NCBI RefSeq assembly: GCF_003862495.1
Contig: NZ_RRCH01000038.1
Span: 1 to 42,949, forward strand
Direction: 5' to 3'
Origin: Halocatena pleomorpha
Lineage (GTDB): Archaea > Halobacteriota > Halobacteria > Halobacteriales > Haloarculaceae
Length of the DNA: 42,949 nt
The notes below the pieces were generated by a model, which did not search any database, was not told the origin of the DNA, and saw nothing but the letters and a program-made list of their open reading frames with translations. Positions within the stretch are counted from its first letter, which is position 1. Each line of letters opens with the position of its first letter. The position numbers and the translations under genes are program-made. This document shows positions 8,302 to 17,223 of the stretch, piece after piece.

Positions 8302-9972
8302 ATGAGTCAGCAAATGGGTCAGCCGATGGTTATCCTCGGTGACGATGCTCAACGGGTCAAGGACCGCGATGCACAGTCACACAACATCGCTGCCGCGCGA
8401 GCGGTGTCTGAAGCCGTTCGATCGACACTCGGACCGAAAGGAATGGACAAGATGCTCGTCTCCTCGATGGGTGATGTGACCGTCACGAACGACGGCGTCA
8501 CGATCCTTCAGGAGATGGACATCGACAATCCGACGGCGGAGATGATCATCGAGGTGGCCGAAACCCAAGAGGACGAGGCGGGCGACGGCACGACAACGGC
8601 GGTAGCGATCGCTGGTGAACTGTTGAAAAAGGCCGAGGATCTGATCGAACAGGACATCCATCCGACGGCTGTGATCCGCGGGTTCAACATGGCGAGCGAA
8701 CAGGCTCGGGCGGAGATCGACGAGATTTCCACGGGCGTCGACACCACTGACGAGGAGCTACTGCGAAAGGTAGCCGAGACGTCGATGACCGGCAAGGGTG
8801 CGGAACTCAATAAGGAACTACTCAGTCAGCTCATCGTCGACGCCGTCGGTGCCGTAACGGTCGAAAGCGACGACGGTGAGAACATCGTCGATCTCGATTA
8901 CGTGAACATCGAGACACAGACCGGCAGCTCCGCGGGCGCGTCCGAGTTGCTCGATGGGGCCGTTATCAGCAAGGATCCGGTTCATCCGGACATGCCGAGC
9001 GATGTCGAGGACGCGGATATCCTACTCATCGACGAGCCAGTTGAGGTCGACGAGGCCGATGTCGACACTCAACTCAGCGTCGACAGCCCCGACCAACTCC
9101 AGCAGTTCCTCGACAAGGAGGAAGCGCAGCTCAAAGAGAAGGTCGAGCAGATCGTCGATTCGGGCGCGAACGTCGTCTTCTGTCAGAAGGGCATCGACGA
9201 CATGGCCCAGCACTACCTTGCCAAAGAAGGTATCCTCGCGGCGCGCCGCGTGAAGAAGTCCGACATCGGCTTCCTCAAGGAACTCACGGGCGCGCGAATC
9301 GTGAGCAACCTCGATACCGCCAACGAAGCGGATCTCGGCTCGGCATCGATCCGTCGTGACGATGATGACGAGCTGTTCTACGTTGAGGGCGACAACGAAG
9401 CGTCACACGGCGTGACGCTGTTGCTCCGCGGCTCGACCGAGCACGTCGCTGACGAACTCGAACGCGGACTCACCGACGCGCTGGATGTCGTCTCACAGAC
9501 CGTCGCTGACGGGCGGGTGCTCGCCGGCGGCGGCGCGATCGAAGTCGAACTCGCAAGCCGACTCCGTGACTACGCTGACAGCGTCAGTGGGCGCGAACAG
9601 CTCGCTGTCGAGGCGTTCGCGGATTCGATCGAACTCATCCCACGAGTGCTCGCTGAGAACGCCGGTATCGATCCCATCGACACGCTGGTCGATCTCCGCT
9701 CGGCTCACGAGGATGGCGACGCTAACGCCGGGCTGAACGTCTTCGGTGGCGACATCGAGGACACGTTCGAGGGTGGCGTTGTCGAACCGGCCCACGCCAA
9801 AGAACAGGCCCTAGCGAGCGCTTCCGAGGCCGCTAACCTCGTGCTCAAGATCGACGACATCATCTCCGCTGGTGATCTCTCCACCGAGGGCGAAGAGGAC
9901 GGCGGTCCCGGTGGTGCCCCCGGCGGCATGGGCGGCATGGGCGGCATGGGTGGCATGGGCGGCGCGATGTAA
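8302..9972 (+). CDS. Thermosome (group II chaperonin) subunit
   Basis: A 556-residue subunit of the archaeal thermosome, a double-ring ATP-dependent protein-folding chamber in the cytoplasm. Group II signatures are clear: [15 protein letters not shown] (about residues 41-55), [12 protein letters not shown], and the catalytic GDGTTTAV loop. The apical domain lies in the middle ([12 protein letters not shown] onward), and the equatorial ATP-site segment [11 protein letters not shown] follows. The C-terminus is a GGM-repeat tail (about residues 540-556), which projects into the cavity in chaperonins. Haloarchaea usually carry two or three paralogues (cct/ths), and I cannot tell which this is. 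A strong TATA box precedes it. Confidence 0.97.
   Translation: MSQQMGQPMVILGDDAQRVKDRDAQSHNIAAARAVSEAVRSTLGPKGMDKMLVSSMGDVTVTNDGVTILQEMDIDNPTAEMIIEVAETQEDEAGDGTTTAVAIAGELLKKAEDLIEQDIHPTAVIRGFNMASEQARAEIDEISTGVDTTDEELLRKVAETSMTGKGAELNKELLSQLIVDAVGAVTVESDDGENIVDLDYVNIETQTGSSAGASELLDGAVISKDPVHPDMPSDVEDADILLIDEPVEVDEADVDTQLSVDSPDQLQQFLDKEEAQLKEKVEQIVDSGANVVFCQKGIDDMAQHYLAKEGILAARRVKKSDIGFLKELTGARIVSNLDTANEADLGSASIRRDDDDELFYVEGDNEASHGVTLLLRGSTEHVADELERGLTDALDVVSQTVADGRVLAGGGAIEVELASRLRDYADSVSGREQLAVEAFADSIELIPRVLAENAGIDPIDTLVDLRSAHEDGDANAGLNVFGGDIEDTFEGGVVEPAHAKEQALASASEAANLVLKIDDIISAGDLSTEGEEDGGPGGAPGGMGGMGGMGGMGGAM
9925..9966 (+). repeat. GGCATGGGC tandem repeat encoding the thermosome GGM tail
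   Basis: Four nearly identical 9-base units in the 3' end of the thermosome gene, encoding Gly-Gly-Met repeats. This is a family-wide property of group II chaperonins. The near-identity of units at DNA level makes the copy number prone to slippage. Confidence 0.7.
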
Positions 9973-9997
9973 CACCGCACCCTCACTGTCTGCTCTC

Positions 9998-10825
9998 TCA
10001 CTGTCGATATCGTTCCGTCGTTTCGTTTTCCGTGGCACGCGCTGCTTCATCTATCCACGCCGGCCGCTTCGGTGGAGTGGTGTCTCTGTGGAACCGAACG
10101 GTCGTAACGATCTTGGCAGTCGTGGTCTCGTTTCGCTGTCGCCGTTCGTATTCGTACCCGCGGATGAATCCGTGCTCATCGATCACTGCGGACAGATTAC
10201 TTTCCTGTATTGTCATATAGGCACTGGAGAATCCCGATTGCTCATCATTCTGTCGTGTTCCTTGAAGCAGATACCGATCCGGAGATCCGTCGTCCAATAT
10301 CGGCTCGACCGACACGTTCGACGCCTTCTGCAGCAGCGATTTAATGCCCATTGTCAGCCGTCTGTTGGATCGCTCTTGGGGCAAACTCTCCCGTGTCCCG
10401 TTGTAGTGACGGTACGTATTCGTCCCGTTCTGCGTGCTGTTCGAGTAAAACCCCGTTTCGTTCGTCCACATCTCGCGTGTCCCATTAGATGGAGTGTGCT
10501 TCGAGACGGTGGAGACAGCCATTCGATCCGAAGCGATGCGAATGGTGGTGTTCGACCGTCCGACTGTCCGATTGTTCACCACGATCCGATACGTCGAGTT
10601 GATCGCGACCGATCGGTTCGCAAGCGCCTCCCGATGGGCGTCGATCAACGTTTGCACGCTGCTGATCCCGCTTTCCGTCACACCCGGCGGCAGCCCTTCA
10701 CCCTCGTCGGTCGGCACCTGGGCGGGCGTGACGGTCACGGGATCCGAGTCCGATCCGATCGCTGGAAGCCCGCTACAACCCGCCAGAACGACCGTGACAA
10801 GCACGACCGGTACGAGTGTTCTCAT
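9998..10825 (-). CDS. Secreted lipoprotein rich in N-glycosylation sequons
   Basis: A 275-residue exported lipoprotein. The signal is a short basic start, a hydrophobic core, then the lipobox LAGC with Cys17. The mature part (residues 18-275) has no further membrane segment and holds 13 N-x-S/T sequons by my count, so it is probably heavily N-glycosylated on the cell surface. It resembles a haloarchaeal lipoprotein family of unknown function with a lipoprotein-carrier-like beta body (segments such as EMWTNETGFYSNS); this likeness is from memory. I start at 10825 rather than 10834 because a minus-strand TATA-like element at about 10845-10850 places the transcription start there. Confidence 0.72.
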   Translation of the reverse strand: MRTLVPVVLVTVVLAGCSGLPAIGSDSDPVTVTPAQVPTDEGEGLPPGVTESGISSVQTLIDAHREALANRSVAINSTYRIVVNNRTVGRSNTTIRIASDRMAVSTVSKHTPSNGTREMWTNETGFYSNSTQNGTNTYRHYNGTRESLPQERSNRRLTMGIKSLLQKASNVSVEPILDDGSPDRYLLQGTRQNDEQSGFSSAYMTIQESNLSAVIDEHGFIRGYEYERRQRNETTTAKIVTTVRFHRDTTPPKRPAWIDEAARATENETTERYRQ

Positions 10826-10844
10826 ACTTCTCATTCATACAATG

Positions 10845-10864
10845 TTATAATAAGTCTTATGTGA
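10845..10864 (-). promoter_or_regulatory. TATA box and flanking TTATGTGA motif of the lipoprotein gene
   Basis: On the minus strand, ttataa (10845-10850) lies about 22-25 bp before the chosen ATG. The adjacent octamer TTATGTGA (plus strand, 10857-10864) also occurs at 31003-31010 in the promoter of the MATE gene. A BRE-proximal regulatory site is possible but unproven. Confidence 0.4.
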
Positions 10865-10924
10865 CATCAGTCGCGCTTCTTTCGATTCAGATGGGTTTAG
10901 TATGCCCGCGCAAAACTTGCCGTC

Positions 10925-11920
10925 ATGGAGACGCTACTCTTGGACCACGAGGCTGTCGAGGCGAACGCTCCGATGGCGGACGTGACCAGCGCGGTATCGG
11001 ACGCATTCGCCGCCTACGAGCGGGGCAACGCCCAGATGCCAGCGAAGTCCTACATCGAGTTGGACCGGTACAACGGTGATTTTCGATCGATGCCCGCGTA
11101 TCTGGACGCCGGAGAGTGGGACGCAGCCGGTATCAAATGGGTGAACGTCCATCCTGAAAACGCCCAGAAGTACGACCTGCCGACCGTGTTAGGGACGATG
11201 ATCTACTCTGATCCGACAAACGCGTTTCCGTTAGCGATCATGGACGGCACGGCGCTGACGCGACTCCGGACAGGTGCAGCGGCCGCGGTCGCCACCGACC
11301 ACCTCGCTGTCGAGGACGCCACCAGTCTCGGTATCGTCGGCGCAGGGGTGCAATCGTACACCCAGTTGGAGGCCATCGCCGCGGTGCGGCCGATCAAGGA
11401 AGTCGTGATCAGCGATCTCGATGAGGAGCGCGTCGAGCGCTTCATCGACCGATACAGCGATGAGTTCGAGGTGACAGCCGGCTCTGTGGCCGACGCTGCT
11501 GCCTGTGACGTGCTCTCGACAGTTACCCCTGTCACTGAGCCGATCATCGATCGATCGATGGTGAGCGACCACACCCACATTAACGCGATCGGCGCGGACG
11601 CGCCCGGGAAACACGAACTCGGGGATCAACTGCTCGCGGAGTCGACACTCGTCATCGACGACTTCGAACAGACGACCCACTCCGGCGAGATCAACGTTCC
11701 TTGGAGTGCAGGCGTGTTGACTGACGACGATATTCACGCGGCGCTCGGTGAGATCGTCGTTGGCGACGCCACCGGGCGGACAGCAGACACTGGTTTCACC
11801 GTCTTCGACAGCACAGGGTTGGCCATTCAGGATGTCGCCGCCGCGCACGTGGTTTATGGGCGCGCACAGGCGGAGGAGAACGGGACGCCCGTCTCTCTCG
11901 TTGACACGACGGTTCGGTGA
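10925..11920 (+). CDS. Alanine dehydrogenase / ornithine cyclodeaminase family protein
   Basis: A 331-residue NAD-dependent enzyme of the mu-crystallin/ornithine cyclodeaminase superfamily. The N-terminal substrate domain carries the conserved lysines (K41 in MPAKSYIEL, K71 in AGIKWVNVHPEN) and the arginine-rich TALTRLRTGAAAA segment. The Rossmann motif is LGIVGAGVQSY (about 135-145). NAIGADAPGKHEL is also family-typical. Archaeal members include true alanine dehydrogenases (pyruvate + ammonia to alanine) as well as ornithine cyclodeaminases and imine reductases. The sequence looks closest to the archaeal alanine dehydrogenase group, but the substrate should be treated as unproven. A TATA-like tttagtat lies at about 10896-10903. 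It stands alone. Confidence 0.85.
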   Translation: METLLLDHEAVEANAPMADVTSAVSDAFAAYERGNAQMPAKSYIELDRYNGDFRSMPAYLDAGEWDAAGIKWVNVHPENAQKYDLPTVLGTMIYSDPTNAFPLAIMDGTALTRLRTGAAAAVATDHLAVEDATSLGIVGAGVQSYTQLEAIAAVRPIKEVVISDLDEERVERFIDRYSDEFEVTAGSVADAAACDVLSTVTPVTEPIIDRSMVSDHTHINAIGADAPGKHELGDQLLAESTLVIDDFEQTTHSGEINVPWSAGVLTDDDIHAALGEIVVGDATGRTADTGFTVFDSTGLAIQDVAAAHVVYGRAQAEENGTPVSLVDTTVR

Positions 11921-11935
11921 GATCTCGCTTACGGG

Positions 11936-12139
11936 TCATTCGCGGCGTCGGCTGGTTGCGCGGTTCGTGAGCCGGCCGACAACCCAGATGAGGATCAAAA
12001 ACGGTGACAAGGGAATGAGTAACACGACCAGTCCGAGAAAGATCACCCAGCCGATCACGTCCATCTCTCGATCCGGACGGCCGAAATACTCCGGCGTCAC
12101 GGTAGGGGCGCCTGTTTCGCTTTCTTCGTCGGTGCTCAT
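11936..12139 (-). CDS. Small single-pass membrane protein
   Basis: A 67-residue protein: an acidic hydrophilic N-terminus of about 27 residues (MSTDEESETGAP...), a hydrophobic segment from about 28 to 54 (VIGWVIFLGLVVLL, then a Pro-containing break), and a short Arg-rich tail. This implies one or two membrane passes with a cytoplasmic basic tail. A TATA-like element (agataaaa on the plus strand, 12161-12168) lies at the right distance for a leaderless start. Similar short proteins occur across haloarchaea without a known role. Confidence 0.65.
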   Translation of the reverse strand: MSTDEESETGAPTVTPEYFGRPDREMDVIGWVIFLGLVVLLIPLSPFLILIWVVGRLTNRATSRRRE

Positions 12140-12227
12140 AGTTGTAACTAGTACGCCAACAGATAAAACGTTCCCTCAAACGCGGTACGCGGACTGGGTG
12201 GCTTCGACCCAGTGACCGTGAACGCTC

Positions 12228-15068
12228 TCAGTCCAAGTGGACGGCTGGGCGGAACGGCACCGCGTCGTCAGCCTGCTCCTGTTCGTCGTCTTCGGCGTCG
12301 GCTTCGTTTTTGACGACGATTTCGGCGTCGAATTCCTGAGCGAAGAACTCCTCTGCCTGCTCATACACTGTCTGCTCTTCGATCTCCGTCATCGTCGAGA
12401 GCGTTTCGTCGTCGCGGCCACGGACGTCCTCGACGAGATCTCCCACGAGCTGGTTCACCTCGTCACCGCGCTCGCGGAGTTCGGGCTGTTCCATCACTTC
12501 GCTCATCACGGCCCCGACATCGGGACCGGTTTCGGTGACCTGCTCAAACACGTCGCGTTTCCAGTCGGCAGCCGTGTAGACGGCGATCCGATCCGGATCC
12601 GTGCCAGTGACATCGACAATGTCGTTGATGTCCTCGGTGAGCTGTTCGACCAGCGATTCCTCGATCTCGACGGTTTGGTCGATGAACGCCGGATCGACGC
12701 TCGGCCATCCAGTCGCCGGCTCGCCAATCAACTGTTCGTGGAGTTCGTTCGTCAGGAACGGGACGAACGGCGCGAGCAGCTCCAATCGGGTTCGAAGCAC
12801 TTCCTGAAGCGTCCAGCGCGCACCAGCGCGGTCTCGGTCGGTTCGGCGTCGATACCACCGAAGGTGTTCCTCGAAGCCGTAGAAGGCGGCCTGACTGGCC
12901 TTCCGGGTTTCGAACGCTTCGAGCGCGTCAGTGGTCGCCTCAATCGTCGCTTGCAACTTGACGAGCAGCCAGCGGTCGATCGGTTCGAGGGACGGCTGCT
13001 CGTCGGGCACGTCTCGCTCAATGAGTTCAGTCGCCCGGCTGTAGAACCGTTCGAGTTGATCACGGGTGTCTTCGACCCGATCGGCGCGCCAGTCGAAATC
13101 CTGCCACGGCTCGGCGCTGTTGAGCAGGAAAAACCGCACCGTGTCCGCGCCGTACTCCTCGATCGCCTCGCTTGGGAGCACGACGTGGCCTTTCGAGGAC
13201 GACATTTTCTTGCCTTCGAGCAGCCCCATTCCCATGCTGGTGATTCCTTGGGGCCACTGTGGCTCTTCGAACAGCTCCGCGTGGTGATAGAGGTAAAACG
13301 TCAGATGATTCGAGATGAGATCGTTCCCCGAACAACGGAAGTCGACCGGATACCAGTACTCCCACTCCTCGTGGAGTTCAAGCGCCGTTTCGTCGGGTTC
13401 CTCGACGGCGTCTGCTCCATAAAAGAGTGTGTCGAAGAACGCGGGGGTGAGCTGCTCAACCGGGATATCCTGAAGCCGGTGAGCGATGGTGTAATACGAC
13501 ATGTAGATCGTCGAGTCCGACAGCGGCTCGATGATGAAGTCCTCATCCATCGGCAGCGGCGTCCCCAGCCCGTAGTTGCGGATACACGGCCACTCTTCGA
13601 GCCAGTCGATCGTGTGGGTGTACTGTTCCCTCGTCGTTTCGGGAATCGCCGTCATCGATTCGACCGCCTCGTGGGCCTTCTCTGTCCAGTCGGTGTCGTT
13701 GTACCGAAGGAACCACGTTTCCTGTTCCGCGACGATTACCTTCCCCCCTGCCCGGGAAATGACCGTCTCCGCGAAGTCGTACATCGCATCGAACGCCCCC
13801 CGTTGTTGGTACTCCTGTTTGATCTCATCACGCACGTCGCTGATGATCTCTCCGGCGTATTCGCCGTACATCTCTTTCAGCCGACCGCCGTGGAACTCGT
13901 TGTTGTACAGTTCCTGCCGGACGGTTTCGAGTTCCGGATCGGTCGTTGACTCGACTTCAGCGAATTCGACAGCGTCGCGCGCAGGGATTTCGCCGTACCC
14001 CTCGACATTCGCGATGGGACGCGCATCGATTGCCTGCACCGTTTGCGGGTCGATGCCGTGTTCACGAAGGCGTTCCGCATCCGCTTTCGCCGCTTGAAGA
14101 GCGATCCAATCGTCGGGGCTGTGGGCAGGTACGCTCATCACTACGCCCGTCGCGTTGTCTGGGTCTACGAATCCAGCGGGCAACACGGGCACCGACTCCT
14201 CAGTGACCGGATTCGTGACCTGCTCGCCCACGAGGCTGTCCCCCGTGAACGAATCGAGAATCTCGACATCGCGGGCTTGGTGGTCGAGCTTCTCAGCCCC
14301 GTCGGCCGAGACGATCCACTCCTCGTCGTCGACCGCTGCCCGGACGTACTCGGCGTCAGGATCGATATAGGTGTTGGTCACGCCGTGGATCGTTTCGGGA
14401 CGCAGCGTCGCCATCGGAACGGTTGTTCCATCCCACTCGAATTTTACGAGCGTGTACTCCTGAAATTCCGCCTCTTCACCCTCTAAGATGTCGTGAGTCG
14501 TGACGGCGTTTTCCTGTTCGAGATCGTATTTGACGGGATGCAGTCCCTTTTCTAACAGTTCCCGATCGTTCAGCCGTTCGTACTGCCACGTGATGAATCG
14601 CTTGTAGCGTTCGTCGTTGGTGGTGAACTCACGACGCCAATCGACGGACAACCCCAGCGCCTTCATGTTCGTTTTGTAGTGCTCTTCGATGAAATATCGA
14701 GCAAATCCCATCGGCGTTTCCAGCTCCGAGAGGGTGTCACTGGGAACGTTGTAGGTGTTTTGGAGCACGTCGAGTTGCTCCTCTTCGCCTTTTTTCAGCC
14801 GCTCGACGGCACCGATGATCGGCGTTCCGGTGACGTGCCACCCGATCGGGAACAGCACGGCGTCGCCTTGCAACCGCCGGTAACGGGCGTACACATCAGG
14901 AACGGTGTACGTTCGGGCGTGACCGATGTGCATCCCCCCACTGGGATACGGATACGGCACCGTGATGAACGTCGATTCGTCATCGGTAGGATCCGCTTGG
15001 TAACGTTCCGTCTCGGTCCATCGGTCGTGCCACCTCGATTCGATACTGTTGGGATCGTAGTCGGTCAT
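12228..15068 (-). CDS. leuS: Leucyl-tRNA synthetase
   Basis: Class I aminoacyl-tRNA synthetase that charges tRNA-Leu, 946 residues. The HIGH motif is MHIGHARTY (HIGH at about 47-50), the KMSKS-type loop is KKMSSSKGHVV (about 620), and the CP1 editing domain lies between. The zinc-less archaeal C-terminal part ends in an acidic low-complexity stretch rich in Glu, Gln and Asp. An upstream in-frame ATG would add 13 residues, but I start at MTDYDPNSIESRW (15068), where the conserved N-terminus begins and a TATA-like cttttag-type element is about 25 bp upstream. The long plus-strand frame opposite it is a shadow. Confidence 0.97.
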   Translation of the reverse strand: MTDYDPNSIESRWHDRWTETERYQADPTDDESTFITVPYPYPSGGMHIGHARTYTVPDVYARYRRLQGDAVLFPIGWHVTGTPIIGAVERLKKGEEEQLDVLQNTYNVPSDTLSELETPMGFARYFIEEHYKTNMKALGLSVDWRREFTTNDERYKRFITWQYERLNDRELLEKGLHPVKYDLEQENAVTTHDILEGEEAEFQEYTLVKFEWDGTTVPMATLRPETIHGVTNTYIDPDAEYVRAAVDDEEWIVSADGAEKLDHQARDVEILDSFTGDSLVGEQVTNPVTEESVPVLPAGFVDPDNATGVVMSVPAHSPDDWIALQAAKADAERLREHGIDPQTVQAIDARPIANVEGYGEIPARDAVEFAEVESTTDPELETVRQELYNNEFHGGRLKEMYGEYAGEIISDVRDEIKQEYQQRGAFDAMYDFAETVISRAGGKVIVAEQETWFLRYNDTDWTEKAHEAVESMTAIPETTREQYTHTIDWLEEWPCIRNYGLGTPLPMDEDFIIEPLSDSTIYMSYYTIAHRLQDIPVEQLTPAFFDTLFYGADAVEEPDETALELHEEWEYWYPVDFRCSGNDLISNHLTFYLYHHAELFEEPQWPQGITSMGMGLLEGKKMSSSKGHVVLPSEAIEEYGADTVRFFLLNSAEPWQDFDWRADRVEDTRDQLERFYSRATELIERDVPDEQPSLEPIDRWLLVKLQATIEATTDALEAFETRKASQAAFYGFEEHLRWYRRRTDRDRAGARWTLQEVLRTRLELLAPFVPFLTNELHEQLIGEPATGWPSVDPAFIDQTVEIEESLVEQLTEDINDIVDVTGTDPDRIAVYTAADWKRDVFEQVTETGPDVGAVMSEVMEQPELRERGDEVNQLVGDLVEDVRGRDDETLSTMTEIEEQTVYEQAEEFFAQEFDAEIVVKNEADAEDDEQEQADDAVPFRPAVHLD

Positions 15069-15146
15069 GAGGCTACGAATGGGAGGGCTGCCTAAAGAAG
15101 TATACATCTCGTCCCGTCGGTTTCCTGGTCAGTCGCTGCGGAGTCG

Positions 15147-15557
15147 TTATTCAATCGAGATGGATTTTCCGTCGTCGCCGTGTGATTCCTTCGACAGCGT
15201 GATTGTGAGCACCCCGTTTTGGTAGCTCGCGTCCGTTTCGTCTTCGACGACCGCTTCCGGCAGTCGGACGGAACGGCTGACGGATTCCCGACTGCGCTCG
15301 CGCCGGACGAATTCTCCATCGCTCGATTCGGTTTCCACGTCCCGTTCGGCGCTGATTTGCAGCGTCGATCGTGAGAGCCGCACCTCGATGTCGTCTTTCT
15401 CGTAGCCGGGGAGATCTGCCGTGATGTGGTAGGTGTCGCCCTCGTCGACCAGATCGAGTGGAATACCCTGTGTGAGGTTCGCGTCGAACGAGCGAAGCCC
15501 CTTGTCCATCTGTTCGAACATGCGTTCGATCTCTTCGAACGGGTTACGCGACGTCAT
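15147..15557 (-). CDS. Hsp20/alpha-crystallin small heat shock protein
   Basis: A 136-residue small heat shock protein, an ATP-independent holdase. After an N-terminal amphipathic region (NPFEEIERMFEQMDKGLR), the alpha-crystallin domain runs from about residue 33 to 123, with the landmarks ADLPGYEKDDIEV and NGVLTITL. The C-terminal tail SISIE supplies the I-x-I motif used for oligomer contacts. I start at MTSRNPFEEI (15557): a minus-strand TATA-like tttatt lies at 15582-15587, and upstream in-frame sequence is basic and unlike the family. It is followed by leuS in tandem on the same strand. Confidence 0.94.
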   Translation of the reverse strand: MTSRNPFEEIERMFEQMDKGLRSFDANLTQGIPLDLVDEGDTYHITADLPGYEKDDIEVRLSRSTLQISAERDVETESSDGEFVRRERSRESVSRSVRLPEAVVEDETDASYQNGVLTITLSKESHGDDGKSISIE

Positions 15558-15581
15558 ATCACTAGATACGATCTCACATCG

Positions 15582-15587
15582 AATAAA
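15582..15587 (-). promoter_or_regulatory. TATA box of hsp20
   Basis: Minus-strand tttatt, 25-30 bp upstream of the ATG at 15557. It supports the shorter start and an essentially leaderless mRNA. Confidence 0.5.
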
Positions 15588-15631
15588 TCTAGCACACGAA
15601 CGGCTCCAATCCACGGCCACAGATCTCACTC

Positions 15632-16438
15632 TCACTCTAAGACGTGTTTGGTGTCGTACGAGCCGAGCCGTCGGACCCATCCCGACTGGACGACGCTTTC
15701 GACTTCCGCAAGTGCCTGCTGGGTGCGCTCCTCGTACAGTCCGGCGTTGATATCGAGGTGAAACAGATAGTCACCGAGTCGGTCGCCGCTCGGTCGTGAT
15801 TCGATCCGCGAGAGATTGATATCCCGGTCTGCGAACGGTTCGAGTAGTTCGAGTAGGAGTCCGGGGTGATCGGCGTCGGGATAGATGATCACCGATGTCT
15901 TCCCGCCCGCGATCGATCGCTCATCGGGTGGTGCGACCACGACGAACCGCGTGGCGTTCGAACTGCGATCCTGAATGTCTTCAGCGACCACGTCGAGTTG
16001 CTCGCCGCTGTTGTCGGGCCGGGCGATCGCCGCCACCGTTGGATCGTTCCGTGCTTGTTCGACCCCGCGCGCCGTGCTTGAAACAGGTTCCAGCACAGCG
16101 TCGGGGTAGTTCGATTCGAGATATGTCCGACACTGTGCGAGCGCTTGGGCGTGGCTGGCGACGACTTCGAACTCCGGTTCTTGGGCGAGCAGCGCGTGCC
16201 GGATCGGCGTGACAACCTCTGCGACGACCGTGACCTCGTACTCGGCCAGCGCGTCGATCGATTCCGTCACTGATCCCTCGATGCTGTTTTCGATCGGGAT
16301 CACGCCGCGCTCGATCTCCTCATTTGCGACGTGCTCGACGATGCCCGTCACCGATTCAGCGAATTCGATCTCTTCAGCGACCGCCCGCGCCGCGCGGTGA
16401 GAGTACGTCCCCGACGGTCCCAGTGTGATAGCTCTCAT
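15632..16438 (-). CDS. pheA: Prephenate dehydratase
   Basis: A 268-residue stand-alone prephenate dehydratase, converting prephenate to phenylpyruvate in phenylalanine synthesis. The catalytic part carries LGPSGTYSHRAA, PIENSIEGSV and the essential Thr-Arg-Phe segment SNATRFVVV. The C-terminal ACT regulatory domain (KTSVIIYPDADHPGLL to the end) contains the Phe-binding ESRPSG motif, so feedback inhibition by phenylalanine is expected. No chorismate mutase domain is fused. The start at 16438 removes a basic 11-residue upstream stretch and begins at MRAITLGPSG as in the family. It is not in an operon with other aromatic genes. Confidence 0.96.
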   Translation of the reverse strand: MRAITLGPSGTYSHRAARAVAEEIEFAESVTGIVEHVANEEIERGVIPIENSIEGSVTESIDALAEYEVTVVAEVVTPIRHALLAQEPEFEVVASHAQALAQCRTYLESNYPDAVLEPVSSTARGVEQARNDPTVAAIARPDNSGEQLDVVAEDIQDRSSNATRFVVVAPPDERSIAGGKTSVIIYPDADHPGLLLELLEPFADRDINLSRIESRPSGDRLGDYLFHLDINAGLYEERTQQALAEVESVVQSGWVRRLGSYDTKHVLE

Positions 16439-16530
16439 TACACGGCGTTTCCCCGGTCGCGTGAAAAACACGTCGGACTGTGCGGTGTGTTCGGATCGTT
16501 GGCGGACTGCCTGCTGACTTTCGCCGACAA

Positions 16531-16562
16531 ACTATTTAAGCATACACAGACTACTATGTAGT
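16531..16562 (+). promoter_or_regulatory. vapBC promoter with palindromic operator
   Basis: A TATA-like actattta (16531-16538) lies about 30 bp upstream of the antitoxin ATG. Between them sits a perfect inverted repeat, ACTAC-TAT-GTAGT (16550-16562), where a repressor would block transcription initiation. VapB or VapBC proteins typically autoregulate through such sites. Confidence 0.5.
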
Positions 16563-16566
16563 ACGA

Positions 16567-16803
16567 ATGGGGACGAAAACCATTTCGCTTGACGAGGAAG
16601 CTTATGAGCTCCTCAGCGGGCGCAAACAGGAGGGAGAAAGCTTCAGTGATGTGGTCAAACGTCTCTCCGGGGAGCGTTCTTGGAAAGAGGTCGCCGGAAT
16701 TTGGGCGAGTGATACTACCGATCTAGCGGCCGCTATCGAGGAGGGTCGGGAACGATCTCGGCGGCGTCGTGACCGGATTGATGAGAGACTGGACCGCGAA
16801 TGA
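16567..16803 (+). CDS. vapB: VapB-type antitoxin
   Basis: A 78-residue antitoxin of the archaeal VapB family (UPF0330-like). The N-terminal ribbon-helix-helix-like half (TKTISLDEEAYELLSGRK, then GESFSDVVKRL) should bind DNA. The C-terminal half is a charged helix (EEGRERSRRRRDRIDER) that would wrap the toxin. It overlaps the PIN toxin by four bases (ATGA), the classic toxin-antitoxin layout. Confidence 0.92.
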   Translation: MGTKTISLDEEAYELLSGRKQEGESFSDVVKRLSGERSWKEVAGIWASDTTDLAAAIEEGRERSRRRRDRIDERLDRE

Positions 16804-17192
16804 TCGAGGATACGTCGTTCATTATCGACGTTCTCGATGGAGATGAGGCTGCTCTCGACGTACTCGAGTTGATCGAGCGCGAACGCCGTCCCGAGAAGGT
16901 CGCCGCGATTACCGTCCTCGAACTCTATGAAGGTATTCAGCGCGTATCAAATCCCGACGCCGAACGTCAACGGGTGTTGTCGGTTCTCGACTCGAAACCG
17001 ATCGTGACAGCTGACCATGACATCATGAAACGTGCTGGTGAACTGAGTGGTCAACTGATCACTGACGGGCAACGAATCGACCGCGAAGACTGTGTCATCG
17101 CCGCAACAGCCCTTTCTGAGGATGAACCGCTCGTGACAGCCAATACGGCGCACTTCGATCGGGTTCCCGACCTCGACATCCGTAGTTACTGA
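16800..17192 (+). CDS. vapC: VapC-type PIN-domain ribonuclease toxin
   Basis: A 130-residue PIN-domain toxin. The acidic metal-binding residues are in place: D4 (IEDTSFIID), E41 (LELYEG), D97 (REDCVIAATA), with the C-terminal TANTAHFD (N115/D120) completing the site. VapC toxins are Mg-dependent RNases that usually cut tRNA or rRNA when the antitoxin is degraded. All catalytic residues look intact, so it should be active. The target is unknown. Confidence 0.93.
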   Translation: MIEDTSFIIDVLDGDEAALDVLELIERERRPEKVAAITVLELYEGIQRVSNPDAERQRVLSVLDSKPIVTADHDIMKRAGELSGQLITDGQRIDREDCVIAATALSEDEPLVTANTAHFDRVPDLDIRSY

Positions 17193-17223
17193 TCATCCCC
17201 TCCGATCGAGTCGGTTGCGTCGG

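Noticed and set aside
9872-10864. Plus-strand 330-residue frame over the thermosome end and lipoprotein gene.
   Set aside because: Shadow of two real genes; basic low-information sequence.
12237-13949. Long plus-strand frame (570 residues) opposite leuS.
   Set aside because: Exact antisense shadow of leucyl-tRNA synthetase, with no family resemblance; GC-rich haloarchaeal genes commonly leave their opposite frames open.
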